Source: an uncultured Sutterella sp.
GTDB taxonomy: Bacteria; Pseudomonadota; Gammaproteobacteria; Burkholderiales; Burkholderiaceae_F
Direction of reading: 5' to 3'
Length of the DNA stretch: 64,000 nucleotides
Assembly (NCBI GenBank): GCA_958347955.1
Contig: CATVXH010000003.1
Coordinates: 124,001 to 188,000, forward strand
The notes under the pieces are model-generated. The model saw only the letters and a program-made list of their open reading frames with translations, searched no databases and was not told the DNA's origin. This document shows positions 35,537-45,370 of this stretch, piece by piece (within the stretch, counting starts at the first letter, position 1; each line of letters opens with the position of its first letter). Position numbers and translations under genes: made by a program.

Positions 35537-37201
35537 TTATTGGGCTTTCTTATCCGACAACTTGGGCAGGCAGTGCATGACAACCATCAATGCCAAAGCA
35601 ATCAAAGCCACAGCGAGAATCAACTGCAAGCCGTCAACCATGAAGACGAACGTGCCGGCAGAAAGAGCGCCGAAGATGCGCCAGACAGACATGCCGAGCG
35701 CGGTCATTGTCACGCAGAACATAATGGTCATCGGCACGTAAAGCATCCAGCCTTTGCGTCCGGTCGCCTTAAGGAACACGGCCAAGCTCGTGAGCACCAA
35801 AGCAGAGAGCAATTGGTTGGCGGAGCCGAAGAGCGGCCAAATGCTCATGTAACCGGCCAAGCACAAGAGGTAACTTAAAACCAGTGTGAGAATGGTGGCG
35901 AAAACAGGGTTGGTGAAAAGTTTTTGCACGCCGTTCTTTTCCACGCCTTCGGGTGGTGTGAAGAGTTCTTGCAGACTCATTCGGCCGATTCTGGCTACGG
36001 CGTCAACGCTAGTCAAAGCCAAAGCGGAAACGCACATCGTCATAATGCAGGCGCTCACATCAGTGGGCAGGCCGAAGATGTCAGTTAAGAAGGATGCGAT
36101 GGAATTCGAGAAGAGTTGGAATGGAGTGCCGGAGGGCAACACGCCGTCGGTGGCCGCTGCGCAGACCACAATCAGAGCCACCACACCCAAAACGGTTTCA
36201 ACACACATGGATCCATAGCCCACCAGGCGCATATCCTTTTCATTGGCAATCATCTTAGAAGAGGTGCCGGAGGAAACAAGGCTGTGGAAACCTGAGACAG
36301 CGCCGCAGGCGATCGTCACGAAAAGCATCGGGAAGAGATCCAGTCCTTTGACTTCAAAGCCGACAAAAGCGGGCATGTTGATGTCGGGGTTCTTGATAAA
36401 CACACCGATCACACCGCCCAAAATCATGCCGATTAAAAGGAACATGCTCAAATAGTCGCGGGGTTGCTTCAAAAGCCACATCGGCATCACAGCGGCGCAG
36501 AAAAGGTAAGCGAAGACCACATAGCGCCACGTGACCGCGTCAGCGTAAATCGGGTTGGCGATACCGACCCAAAGCATCAAAACCATCAAAACAATGCCGA
36601 CGACGAGCTGCTCGGAGCTCGAAGGCTTTCTGTATTTGATGTACAAACCGAAAGCCACGGCGACAAACATGTAGAGAATGGAAATGGAGGCGGCCGCAGC
36701 GTTGGGCATGATTTCGGCGCCTTGAGCGGTGAATCCGTTAAAGGTGTTGGCGACGATATCACAGAAGGCTGAAATCACCAAAAGGGTGAAAAGCCAGCAG
36801 AAAAGCAAGAACAATTGACGACCGGTGCGGCCAATGTATTGTTCAATCATCATGCCCATGGACTTGCCGCCGTTTTTAACGGATGCGTAAAGGGCGGTGA
36901 AATCTTGAACAGCGCCAAAGAAAATGCAGCCGAAAATCATCCATAAGGTGGCAGGCAGCCATCCGAACATCGCCGCGATAATCGGACCGGTGACTGGACC
37001 GGCGCCGGTGATGGAGGTGAATTGATGAGAGAACACGGTCCACTTGTTGGTGGGCACGTAGTCATTGCCGTCATTTTTCAGTTGGGCCGGCGTCTTGGCA
37101 CTGGGGTCAACCCCCCAGGTGTTTTCAAGCCATTTCGCGTAAAAGCGATAGCCTACAAAAAGTGCCAAGATCGTACAAGCCATTAAGATTAAGCCGTTCA
37201 T
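35537..37201 (-). CDS. cstA: CstA-family carbon starvation transporter
   Basis: The protein has 554 residues and many membrane helices. Family marks include the N-terminal LFVGYRFYAKWLENTWGVD, NKWTVFSHQFTSITGAGPVTG, the ALYASVKNGGKSMG loop and GFHSLVSSGTSSKMI. CstA-type carriers import peptides, and related BtsT imports pyruvate, during carbon limitation. At 554 residues it is shorter than the roughly 700 of the enteric proteins, so the exact substrate is open. The gene is single, convergent with the relA unit. Confidence 0.9.
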   Translation of the reverse strand: MNGLILMACTILALFVGYRFYAKWLENTWGVDPSAKTPAQLKNDGNDYVPTNKWTVFSHQFTSITGAGPVTGPIIAAMFGWLPATLWMIFGCIFFGAVQDFTALYASVKNGGKSMGMMIEQYIGRTGRQLFLLFCWLFTLLVISAFCDIVANTFNGFTAQGAEIMPNAAAASISILYMFVAVAFGLYIKYRKPSSSEQLVVGIVLMVLMLWVGIANPIYADAVTWRYVVFAYLFCAAVMPMWLLKQPRDYLSMFLLIGMILGGVIGVFIKNPDINMPAFVGFEVKGLDLFPMLFVTIACGAVSGFHSLVSSGTSSKMIANEKDMRLVGYGSMCVETVLGVVALIVVCAAATDGVLPSGTPFQLFSNSIASFLTDIFGLPTDVSACIMTMCVSALALTSVDAVARIGRMSLQELFTPPEGVEKNGVQKLFTNPVFATILTLVLSYLLCLAGYMSIWPLFGSANQLLSALVLTSLAVFLKATGRKGWMLYVPMTIMFCVTMTALGMSVWRIFGALSAGTFVFMVDGLQLILAVALIALALMVVMHCLPKLSDKKAQ

Positions 37202-37250
37202 GGTGTACAGTTCCTATTTAGTCAGAAAAAAAACAATTAAAAATACATAC

Positions 37251-37304
37251 AAAAAGGCTGTCTATCCTTGTGCCCGATTTACCGGGCTTAAGGGTAGACA
37301 GCCT
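37251..37304 (-). terminator. long terminator hairpin after the aminotransferase gene
   Basis: A 15-bp stem (37255-37269 with 37290-37304, one G-U pair) continues into an inner GCCCG/CGGGC stem. On the minus strand it is followed by TTTTT. It lies 17 bp after the aminotransferase stop and 50 bp before the cstA start. Confidence 0.9.
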
Positions 37305-37320
37305 GATAAATCGGGGAGAA

Positions 37321-38508
37321 TCAAATTCGCAATCGAATGACTTCAGCCAAATTTTTCACGCCTTCTCTAATTCGATCGGGGTCAACCGTCACAAACGAGA
37401 GTCGGAAGTGATTCTTTTCGATTTCAGAGCCGGCATAAAAAGCTTCGCCCGGCACATAAGCGACGTTATGGGCCAAAGCCTCGCGAGCCATTTCGGTGGC
37501 ATCGATATGCTGCGGCAGCGTGACCCAGATGAACATGCCTGCTGTCGGATGAGTCCAGGTGACGCCTTCGGGCATGAATTCTTTCAATGCGTCAAGCATG
37601 GCGTTGGCATGTTTTTTGTAGCGCTCACGCACACTCGGCAAGTGGCGATCAAGTAGGTCTTCGCTGAAAACTTGAGCGGAGATCAGTTGCGTGAAAGTGG
37701 AGGTGTGCAAGTCCATTGCCTGCTTCAATTGCGCAACTTTATCGAGCACTTGAGCGGGAGCAATGATGTAACCCAAACGGAATCCCGGTGCGAGAATCTT
37801 GGAGAGCGTGCCTAAACGGATCACACGTTCCGGGGCCCATTTGCGCAGGGAAGCGGGCGGCTCAACGTCATACCAGAGTTCACCGTAAGGGTCGTCTTCG
37901 ACCAGAATCATGTCATATTCACGAGCTTTTTCACACAAAAGTTTGCGTCGTTCTTCAGAAATGGTCAATCCTGTCGGGTTGCTTGCCGTGGGCATCACGT
38001 AGGCAAATTTAGCGCCGCGGCAAACCTCTTCGGTAAATTGAGACGGGTTCAAGCCCTCGGTGTCGCAAGGCAAACTGACGTATTGGGGTTCGCAAAGATC
38101 AAAAGCCTGAAGAGCGCCCATGTAGGTAGGCGATTCAACGAGAACTTTGTCGCCTTTGTCGATAAAAATGCGAGCGATCAGATCCAAAGCTTGTTGGCTG
38201 CCGGAGACAATTTGAACTTGCTCATAGTCTGTGGGGATGCCCTTTTGTGTTTCTCGGCGGGCGATCTCGCGGCGCAAAGCGATTTCGCCTTCGACCATGG
38301 AGTACTGCAAGGCGTGTTTGCCTTCCTTGGCAATGACGGTTTGACAAGCCTTTGCGATGTCATCAAGGGGGAAACCTTCGGGGGAGGGGAGGCCGCCGGC
38401 AAAAGAAATGACGCCCGCGGGCAATTTCAACAAGTCGCGAATAACAGAACTACTGGGTTTAGAAGAGAGAGCCGACCAACGTGGAGTCGGTTCCTGCACT
38501 GTAGACAT
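37321..38508 (-). CDS. PLP-dependent aminotransferase, class I/II (aminoadipate/MocR-like group)
   Basis: The protein has 395 residues. Residues LPAGVISFAGGLPSPEGFP begin the fold. ASNPTGLT is the substrate/PLP loop, LVEDDPYGELWY carries the Asp that pairs with the pyridine nitrogen, and GTLSKILAPGFRLGY has the Schiff-base lysine. There is no N-terminal DNA-binding domain, so it is an enzyme, not a MocR regulator. Members include 2-aminoadipate and broad branched-chain or aromatic aminotransferases; the substrate cannot be assigned. Confidence 0.88.
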   Translation of the reverse strand: MSTVQEPTPRWSALSSKPSSSVIRDLLKLPAGVISFAGGLPSPEGFPLDDIAKACQTVIAKEGKHALQYSMVEGEIALRREIARRETQKGIPTDYEQVQIVSGSQQALDLIARIFIDKGDKVLVESPTYMGALQAFDLCEPQYVSLPCDTEGLNPSQFTEEVCRGAKFAYVMPTASNPTGLTISEERRKLLCEKAREYDMILVEDDPYGELWYDVEPPASLRKWAPERVIRLGTLSKILAPGFRLGYIIAPAQVLDKVAQLKQAMDLHTSTFTQLISAQVFSEDLLDRHLPSVRERYKKHANAMLDALKEFMPEGVTWTHPTAGMFIWVTLPQHIDATEMAREALAHNVAYVPGEAFYAGSEIEKNHFRLSFVTVDPDRIREGVKNLAEVIRLRI

Positions 38509-38673
38509 ATCTGGCTCCTTTCACAAATGTTTTTTCTCATTTTCTCAAATTGTTTACAAATGGTTATAGGATAAAGAGCTTATATGTTGTATGAAGTTTT
38601 GAAAAAATAGGTGTCTCTGCTTAGGTGTCAACGCTTGGATGAGTTGATTTCTAAGTGTTTTTACATAGACAAA

Positions 38674-38708
38674 GAAAAACCGCCGTTTCCACGCATGGAA
38701 GCGACGGT
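38674..38708 (-). terminator. terminator of argH
   Basis: The 12-bp arms at 38679-38690 and 38697-38708 pair with two G-U or mismatched positions around ACGCAT. On the minus strand the stem runs into TTTTTC, 23 bp past the argH stop. Confidence 0.8.
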
Positions 38709-38731
38709 AAAAATTTATTTGCTAAACGGAA

Positions 38732-40201
38732 TTAGCAATTGAGTAGATCAGCCAGGCGTTTGGTCTTCGGTTCGGAGTGACGCTTTTCAAAAATATCATT
38801 CCAACGAGCCACTTGCTTTCTCACTTGATTGGGTGCGGTGGCGCCGACATGGTCACGGGCGGCAATACTGGCTTCGAGCTTCAAAGCTTTTTCGTATACA
38901 TCTTCTTCAATGAGGTCGCTAAAGCCTTTCAATTCTTCAAGGCTTAATTCAGCCAGATCACAGCCGCGGTTGCTGGCGAGCTTGACAACAGAGCCGACCA
39001 CGTCGTGAGCTTCACGGAACGGCAATCCCTTCTTCGTGAGATAGTCAGCCAAATCAGTGGCTGTCGGGTAACCCGCCTGAGCGGCTTTTTTCATTTCTTC
39101 ACGGTTAGGCGTCACGCCGGGCATCATTTCGATAAAGGCGCGAAGCGTATCCTTCACGGTGTCAATGGCGTCAAATACCGGTTCCTTGTCTTCCTGGGTG
39201 TCCTTCGCATAGGCTAAAGGCAAGCCCTTCATAAGAACAGTGAGGCTAATTAAGTCGCCGGCCACGCGGCCTGCCTTGCCTCGAGCCGTTTCGGCCACAT
39301 CCGGATTTTTCTTTTGGGGCATGATGGACGAACCGGTTGTAAAACGGTCAGGCAACATCATGAATTTGAAGCGTTGGCTCATCCAATAAATCAGTTCTTC
39401 AGATAAGCGCGAGATGTGCATCATGATGAGTGAAGCGGCAGCCGTAAATTCAATGCAGAAGTCACGATCGCTGACCGCATCAAGCGAGTTTTGCATGACG
39501 GTTTCAAATCCAAGCAATTCGGCCGAGTAGTTACGGTCGATCGGATAGGTCGTGCCGGCCAATGCCGCGGCTCCTAAGGGGGATTGGTTGACGCGGCGGC
39601 GAAGATCAATTAAGCGAGTTCTGTCACGCTCAAACATTTCCACATAGGCGAGGAGATGATGACCGAGAGTGACGGGCTGGGCCACTTGCATGTGCGTGAA
39701 GCCCGGCATGATCGTGTCGGTTTCATTGGCTGCGAGATGCACAAGCACTTCCTGCAATTGACTTACGAGGTCAGTGATGGTGTCAATTTCTTCACGCATG
39801 TAAAGGCGCATGTCAGTTGCCACCTGGTCATTTCTGGATCGACCGGTGTGCAAACGCTTGCCGGCGTCGCCCACCAGCTGTGTAAGACGGGCTTCCACGT
39901 TCAAGTGCACATCTTCGAGCTCAAGCTTCCATTCAAATTTACCGCTTTTAATTTCTTCAATGATCTGCTTCATGCCGCGTTTGATATCGGCCAGATCTTC
40001 ATCGTGCAACACTCCGCACTTATTCATCATTGTCGCGTGGGCAATGGAGCCGGCGATGTCGGCCAAGGCCATGCGTTTATCAAAATCAACGCTGGCGGTA
40101 TAACGCAGCACAAAATCGGCGACCGGTTCGGAGAAGCGGCCGGACCAGGCTTTTTTCTTTTGAGCCAAGGGGTCAAGATGTTCAGTAGCAACAGTAGTCA
40201 T
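38732..40201 (-). CDS. argH: argininosuccinate lyase
   Basis: The protein has 489 residues. It splits argininosuccinate into arginine and fumarate. [13 protein letters not shown] opens the family region, [12 protein letters not shown] lies at the active site, and the superfamily signature [12 protein letters not shown] carries the catalytic Ser loop. It starts [19 protein letters not shown], a slightly long N-terminus. Its partner argG lies 10 kb to the right, on the other strand, so the arginine genes are not an operon here. Confidence 0.97.
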   Translation of the reverse strand: MTTVATEHLDPLAQKKKAWSGRFSEPVADFVLRYTASVDFDKRMALADIAGSIAHATMMNKCGVLHDEDLADIKRGMKQIIEEIKSGKFEWKLELEDVHLNVEARLTQLVGDAGKRLHTGRSRNDQVATDMRLYMREEIDTITDLVSQLQEVLVHLAANETDTIMPGFTHMQVAQPVTLGHHLLAYVEMFERDRTRLIDLRRRVNQSPLGAAALAGTTYPIDRNYSAELLGFETVMQNSLDAVSDRDFCIEFTAAASLIMMHISRLSEELIYWMSQRFKFMMLPDRFTTGSSIMPQKKNPDVAETARGKAGRVAGDLISLTVLMKGLPLAYAKDTQEDKEPVFDAIDTVKDTLRAFIEMMPGVTPNREEMKKAAQAGYPTATDLADYLTKKGLPFREAHDVVGSVVKLASNRGCDLAELSLEELKGFSDLIEEDVYEKALKLEASIAARDHVGATAPNQVRKQVARWNDIFEKRHSEPKTKRLADLLNC

Positions 40202-40478
40202 TTTTAATTTTCACCATAACGAAAACAGGTATCTCGCATTCTACGCAATTCAAACAGATAAAAACGGCAATTTGTTAAGAAATGTGTGTTTTCTAATTAA
40301 AAATACTAATAAAATCAAAGTGCTAGACATCAATTTGTCGACAGAATGAATGAACTTTTCAAACATTAGAGACTATTAAACAGAAAAATTTTAAAGTCGG
40401 TGAGTTTTTCTTAATCAGCCGTTTTTAAGGAAAACGTGACACAATCACGCATCAAATATTTAGAAGTTAGGATCAATC
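40202..40478. promoter_or_regulatory. divergent regulatory region between argH and hemC
   Basis: This 277-bp AT-rich gap has no open frame worth calling. A CGTGA/TCACG inverted repeat with a 5-base loop lies at 40435-40449, 30 bp before hemC. On the minus strand a TAGAAT box lies about 35 bp before argH. No ARG box was recognised with confidence. Confidence 0.4.
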
Positions 40479-41411
40479 ATGTCTGACAGCATCGTTATCG
40501 CTACTCGTGAAAGTCCCCTCGCTTTGTGGCAGGCCGAGCATGTTCAGTCTCTTTTGACTGATCGTTATCCCGAAAAAGATGTTCGACTTTTGGGAATAAC
40601 GACCAAGGGCGACCGGATTTTGGATAAAACTCTTTCAAAGATCGGAGGCAAAGGCCTCTTTGTGAAGGAGTTGGAAATGGCTATGCAGGAAGGTTCCGCT
40701 CACTTGGCGGTGCATTCGCTAAAGGATGTGCCGATGGAGTTGCCTGACGGTTTTGTGTTGGCTGCCGTGAGCACCCGCGAAGATCCTCGCGACGCTTTTG
40801 TGAGTCCGCGCTACGAGTCGCTGGAGGAGCTGCCCGACGGAGCTATTGTGGGCACGGCCAGCCTTCGTCGTGAGCTAATGCTTCGTTCACATTTTCCGCA
40901 TTTAACGGTTAAGCCTATCCGCGGCAATGTCGGCACCCGTTTAAAGAAGTTGGATGCCGGCGAATATGATGCTTTGGTGATGGCCAGCGCCGGTTTGAAG
41001 CGCTTGGGTTTGCAGGAACGTATCCGTGAAATTATCAGCGATGACATTTCGCTGCCGAGCCCGGGGCAGGGTGCCCTTGGCATCGAATGTTTGGCCTCTG
41101 ATCAGGCCACTCGCGATGCGGTAGCCTTCATCAATGATGAGCAAACACGCGCTTGTTGCTTGGCTGAACGTGCCGTAAGCCGCGCTTTGGGCGGATCCTG
41201 CCAAGTGCCTCTGGCCGCCTATGCGACCATTTCAGGAGACACAATGAAGCTTCGCGCCTTAGTGGGCGATCACACGACCGGTGAAAGCGTGTTTTCTCAA
41301 GCCACAGGTTCATGGACCGAATACGGCCGTTTGGCTCAAGAAGTGGTTGATGATCTTTTAAATCAAGGCGCTCGGCGCTATATTGAAAAGCTGTTGGCAG
41401 ATAAACATTAA
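40479..41411 (+). CDS. hemC: hydroxymethylbilane synthase (porphobilinogen deaminase)
   Basis: The protein has 310 residues. It joins four porphobilinogens into hydroxymethylbilane. The N-terminal ATRESPLALWQAEHV and the Asp-containing SLKDVPMELPDGF are at the active site. The Cys that binds the dipyrromethane cofactor is in RALGGSCQVPLAAYA. hemD follows after 12 bp, so the two successive steps are cotranscribed. Confidence 0.97.
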   Translation: MSDSIVIATRESPLALWQAEHVQSLLTDRYPEKDVRLLGITTKGDRILDKTLSKIGGKGLFVKELEMAMQEGSAHLAVHSLKDVPMELPDGFVLAAVSTREDPRDAFVSPRYESLEELPDGAIVGTASLRRELMLRSHFPHLTVKPIRGNVGTRLKKLDAGEYDALVMASAGLKRLGLQERIREIISDDISLPSPGQGALGIECLASDQATRDAVAFINDEQTRACCLAERAVSRALGGSCQVPLAAYATISGDTMKLRALVGDHTTGESVFSQATGSWTEYGRLAQEVVDDLLNQGARRYIEKLLADKH

Positions 41412-41423
41412 ACACTGATCGCT

Positions 41424-42203
41424 ATGATTCATTATCAAAGACCGATTATTTTGATGCGTCCGGGAGCCTCCAACGATCGTTTGGCCGAGCGTTTGGGTAG
41501 ACTCGGCATGAATGTTTGGAAGTGGCCCGCTTTTACGATTTTGCCTCCTGAAGAGCCGCAAAGAGTGAAGGAGCGTCTTTCCGATCTCGATAATTTTGAT
41601 ATGGTGCTTCTGGCAAGTCCTTCCGCTGTGGCAGCCAGTGCTGTTTATGTAAAAAAGTGGCCTGAGCATATCACGCTGGCCACAATCGGTTCCGGAACCG
41701 CGCGAGTTATTCGTTCAGCCTGGGGTGAGGATACTCCTGTGTTGTACCCTGAGGGGGAAACATTTGAGTCAGGCTCTGAGCGGCTTTTTGAGTTGCTTAA
41801 AAACCGTGGTTTTCCTTCCCGTGTTTTGATCGTGAGAGGTCAGGTTGGCCGCGAGTGGTTAAGGGAGCAACTGTTAGCTCATGGCACTGATGTTGAAGTG
41901 TTGCCGGCCTATCAGCGTGCGCCGCTTGAATTATCCAGTAAAGAACTTGATCATCTTCAGTCTGCTGTTAAGGGACCTGTTCCCATCATTTATTTAACAA
42001 GCACAGATGCTGTCGGTGTATTGCTTCATGCTGTCAAAACCGTGCCGGGAGCCTTTGAATGGTTGCAAAAAGGTTTTGTGCTTACCATTCATCCCAGACC
42101 GAAGAACCAGCTCGAAGAGGTTGGTTTTAGGAACGTGGCGTTGGTATCAGCCAAAGACGACAAAGTGCAAGAGGCTATCCAGGGTCTTCTCAGCATCAGT
42201 TAA
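41424..42203 (+). CDS. hemD: uroporphyrinogen-III synthase
   Basis: The protein has 259 residues. It closes hydroxymethylbilane with inversion of ring D. The family is poorly conserved, but the two-domain pattern is clear: PIILMRPGASNDRLAERL, LLASPSAVAASAV, IGSGTARV, VLIVRGQVGREWLREQL and IYLTSTDAVGVLL. Its place right after hemC supports the call. hemX and hemY, often next in betaproteobacteria, are absent; a terminator follows instead. Confidence 0.92.
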   Translation: MIHYQRPIILMRPGASNDRLAERLGRLGMNVWKWPAFTILPPEEPQRVKERLSDLDNFDMVLLASPSAVAASAVYVKKWPEHITLATIGSGTARVIRSAWGEDTPVLYPEGETFESGSERLFELLKNRGFPSRVLIVRGQVGREWLREQLLAHGTDVEVLPAYQRAPLELSSKELDHLQSAVKGPVPIIYLTSTDAVGVLLHAVKTVPGAFEWLQKGFVLTIHPRPKNQLEEVGFRNVALVSAKDDKVQEAIQGLLSIS

Positions 42204-42229
42204 TTGGACTAAAATAATTCGATTATGTT

Positions 42230-42258
42230 CGCGGATCGTTAAAAGGGTCCGCGTTTTT
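42230..42258 (+). terminator. terminator of the hemCD operon
   Basis: CGCGGATC (42230-42237) and GGTCCGCG (42246-42253) form an 8-bp stem with one G-U pair, an 8-base loop and TTTTT after it. Confidence 0.88.
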
Positions 42259-42283
42259 AAAATTCAAAACAAAGGAACAAACA

Positions 42284-43213
42284 ATGACCGCTTGGATTTT
42301 AGGTCACAAGAACCCTGACAGTGACAGTATCGTTTCCGCAATCGCCTGTGCCGATCTCTATCGTCAAAGAGGTCTTGATGTAAAGGCTGTTGCTCAAGGT
42401 AAGCCTGCTCCGGAAACCGCTTTCATTTTGGATCGCTTCGGTTTGTGCGCTCCGGAAATTGTGACGAGCGTCGCCGGTCAAGATGTTTATCTTGTTGACT
42501 TCTCCGATAAGGCTCAAGCGCCCGCTGATATTGATCAGTGCAATCTGAAGGGGATTGTGGATCACCACAAGCTCGGCGATGTGACGAGTTCTTCACCGAT
42601 TGAAGCTGTCATTATGCCTGTGGGCTGCACCTGCACGATCCTCAAACGCATGTATGACTACCTCGGCTTGACTGTTCCTGCCTCCGTGGCCGGTGCCATG
42701 CTTTGCGCCATTCTTTCCGACACGGTGATTTTTAAGTCGCCGACCTGTACTGAAGCGGACAAGCAAGCCGCTGCGCAATTGGCTGAAATTGCCGGCGTGG
42801 CTGATATTGAGGCGCTCGGTATGGAACTTTTTACAGCCAAGAGCGCTGTCAAAGGCGTCGCTCCCCGCGACCTGATTTTCCGTGACTTCAAGGACTTCAA
42901 CATGAACGGCACGAAAGTAGGTGTCGGCCAGTTGGAATTGGTTTCTTTGGATCTGGTTGCAGACATGAAGTCTGAGATCGAGGCTGAGCTTGCGCGCGTG
43001 AAATCTGAAGAAGGTCGCCACACGGCGCTTCTTTTGCTCACCGATATCATGAAGGAAGGCTCCGAGCTTCTCATGGCTTCAGACGATGGCGCTAAGATTG
43101 CGGTGGCCTTTGGTAAAGATCCCGCTGAGCTTGCCAAGGGCAATTTGTGGCTTGACGGCGTAATGAGCCGTAAGAAACAGGTTGTGCCCGCTCTTGAAGC
43201 TGCTTTTCGTTAA
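42284..43213 (+). CDS. ppaC: manganese-dependent inorganic pyrophosphatase (family II)
   Basis: The protein has 309 residues. It hydrolyses pyrophosphate to phosphate and pulls biosynthetic reactions forward. The DHH-superfamily metal ligands are seen in ILGHKNPDSDSI, in VDFSD and in the DHHKLGD motif; the C-terminal DHHA2 part includes the late MSRKKQVVP with the substrate-binding Arg-Lys-Lys. Family II is more typical of Firmicutes and is patchy in Proteobacteria. No CBS regulatory domains are present. Codon bias is strong, so it is probably well expressed. Confidence 0.94.
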   Translation: MTAWILGHKNPDSDSIVSAIACADLYRQRGLDVKAVAQGKPAPETAFILDRFGLCAPEIVTSVAGQDVYLVDFSDKAQAPADIDQCNLKGIVDHHKLGDVTSSSPIEAVIMPVGCTCTILKRMYDYLGLTVPASVAGAMLCAILSDTVIFKSPTCTEADKQAAAQLAEIAGVADIEALGMELFTAKSAVKGVAPRDLIFRDFKDFNMNGTKVGVGQLELVSLDLVADMKSEIEAELARVKSEEGRHTALLLLTDIMKEGSELLMASDDGAKIAVAFGKDPAELAKGNLWLDGVMSRKKQVVPALEAAFR

Positions 43214-43233
43214 TCGGATTTAAGTGCAGATTG

Positions 43234-43269
43234 AACCGGGTGAGGCTTTCGAAGTTTCCCCGGTTTTTT
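43234..43269 (+). terminator. terminator of ppaC
   Basis: AACCGGG (43234-43240) and CCCGGTT (43259-43265) pair around an 18-base loop and run into TTTTTTG, just upstream of nadE. Confidence 0.85.
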
Positions 43270-43288
43270 GTTTTAAGGCTTTCTGATC

Positions 43289-44707
43289 ATGATCTATGTC
43301 CATGCTTATCCTTTTTTAATTGATGATCCTGAAAGAAATGTGAGAAGGATTACATCCGTTGCCAAAGATAAAGTCCTTAATGAGGGGGATGTGTTGCTTT
43401 TCCCGTTTCAGGCTTTGAGCGGAACGGTTGAAGATTTTTGGACGTCTCGAACAGAAAATCGGAACCGGAATGCCCATTGGCTCGGGAAACTCGCGGCTTA
43501 TTTGAGCAAAACATCCGTTCGTGTGATTATTCCGGCAGTCATGCCTGAAGGTGTGGGCGTGCTCAGCATTGAAAAAGGCAAAATTCAAAGCTTGGATTTT
43601 GAATGGCTCAAGGGTGGAATATTCGTTTCGAGCAAACAATGCGGCTTTGACTATGACTTAGTATTCAGAACCGCGTCGGTGGGTGAAGCTTTTGACATAC
43701 CGGATGCTAATAATCTTATTGTTGTGGACGGTCAGGGGTACACCGATGGTCGGGTTTGGTTGGGACAATGCAAGGTGGTTAGGCATGGTCGCACTAAGGC
43801 AAACTACACAGCTTTTCCGGAAGCTTTCAGCGTTGAAGACTCTCAAATCAGTTGGTTGGACGAATATCACGAACGCTTCGCGGCCATGCAATTGGCGCTA
43901 AAGCTTTACATGCAGCGTTGCCGATTTGAAAAGATTACGCTCGGGCTCTCCGGTGGACTTGACAGCGCTGTTGTGGCCGCTTTGGCTGTGAGCGTTGTGG
44001 GCGCTGAAAATGTCAATGCGTATATTCTGCCTTCACGTTATACAAGCAAAGAAAGTTTTTCCGATGCTGGCGACCTTGCGGCGAAATTGGGACTTAAACT
44101 CAGGGAGCTTTCGATTGAACCGGCAGTAGAGCTTTTGTCAAAAACGGTCTCTCAATATGTGCCTTATTGGGCTAATAAAAACCTGATGCAGGAGAATTTG
44201 CAGGCGAGAGTTCGCGGGTTGCTTTTGATGGCGGCAAGCAACGCAGACGGCTCTTTAGTGCTCAATACCGGTAACAAAAGCGAACTCGCTGTGGGCTACT
44301 GTACGCTCTACGGCGATATGGTGGGCGGTTTGGCGCCCCTGTCTGACATTTATAAGTCAGATTTGTATCGCATGTGTGAAACGGTTGAATATTTGGCGAA
44401 TGTGATTCCGACAAATATTCTCAAAAAAGCTCCGACAGCGGAGTTGCGCGAAAATCAAAAAGATGAGGATTCGTTGCCGCCCTATGAGTTACTCGACGCT
44501 GTTCTCAAGGATTTGTTTGAGGGGCGCTCTGAGGGTAAAAAACTTCGTAAGAAATACGGCTCGGAGCTTGCCGTGCGTATCATCAATTTGGTAAGGCGGG
44601 CCCGCTTTAAACACACGCAAGCGCCACAGGGTGTTGTGCTTTCCTCGTGTCCGATCAAGGGACTGCCGGAGGCTTTTTTTGAAGGGCTTTTGCCTAAACA
44701 GCTTTAA
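43289..44707 (+). CDS. nadE: NAD+ synthetase with a degenerate N-terminal glutaminase-like domain
   Basis: The protein has 472 residues. The synthetase domain from about residue 195 is intact: TLGLSGGLDSAVVAALAV is the ATP pyrophosphatase loop, followed by NTGNKSELAVGYCTLYGD and KKAPTAELRENQKDEDSLPPY. It amidates nicotinate adenine dinucleotide to NAD. The first 190 residues align by eye with the nitrilase-type amidase of glutamine-dependent NadE (LLFPFQALSGTVEDF against the usual PELALSGYPPEDL). But the catalytic Glu is replaced, and I find neither the Lys loop nor the Cys of the CED motif. It should thus depend on free ammonia. PII follows after 52 bp. Confidence 0.93.
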   Translation: MIYVHAYPFLIDDPERNVRRITSVAKDKVLNEGDVLLFPFQALSGTVEDFWTSRTENRNRNAHWLGKLAAYLSKTSVRVIIPAVMPEGVGVLSIEKGKIQSLDFEWLKGGIFVSSKQCGFDYDLVFRTASVGEAFDIPDANNLIVVDGQGYTDGRVWLGQCKVVRHGRTKANYTAFPEAFSVEDSQISWLDEYHERFAAMQLALKLYMQRCRFEKITLGLSGGLDSAVVAALAVSVVGAENVNAYILPSRYTSKESFSDAGDLAAKLGLKLRELSIEPAVELLSKTVSQYVPYWANKNLMQENLQARVRGLLLMAASNADGSLVLNTGNKSELAVGYCTLYGDMVGGLAPLSDIYKSDLYRMCETVEYLANVIPTNILKKAPTAELRENQKDEDSLPPYELLDAVLKDLFEGRSEGKKLRKKYGSELAVRIINLVRRARFKHTQAPQGVVLSSCPIKGLPEAFFEGLLPKQL

Positions 44708-44726
44708 AACGGTTACGATTCATTAG

Positions 44727-45098
<372 letters not shown>

Positions 45099-45134
45099 AA
45101 GATCAATTATTGATCTCTGAAAATCCTTATATTA

Positions 45135-45186
45135 AAGAAGACAGACGATTTTTGATTTTAATCATAAAAATTGTCTGTCTTTCTCT
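45135..45186 (+). terminator. terminator of the nadE-glnB unit
   Basis: AAGACAGAC (45138-45146) and GTCTGTCTT (45173-45181) pair, and the inner ATTTTT/AAAAAT extends the stem. TTCTC follows, 40 bp past the glnB stop. Confidence 0.85.
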
Positions 45187-45189
45187 ATA

Positions 45190-45370
45190 TACTTCAGAGC
45201 ACTGCCGAAATGCTTTTTTTGGGTTGATACGGTTTTTACGGGTTTGTAAGCAGACAATGGGGTGGGCCTTCGGGCGCGGGCGTTGATGGGAATCGGCAGG
45301 CAATAGACTCAGATCTCGTTGGAGGTATTTTCAAACTCCAGTCAAAACCGGACTGATAAAGGGTTTGGGA
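45190..45370 (+). other. GC-rich structured region upstream of a hypothetical gene
   Basis: About 180 bp hold no gene. A G-rich stretch at 45258-45300 contains GCC-TTCG-GGC, a stem with a stable C(UUCG)G loop. GGAG/CTCC and CAGTC/GACTG hairpins follow just before the ATG at 45371. It may be a regulated leader or an unidentified small RNA; no known riboswitch was recognised. Confidence 0.4.
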
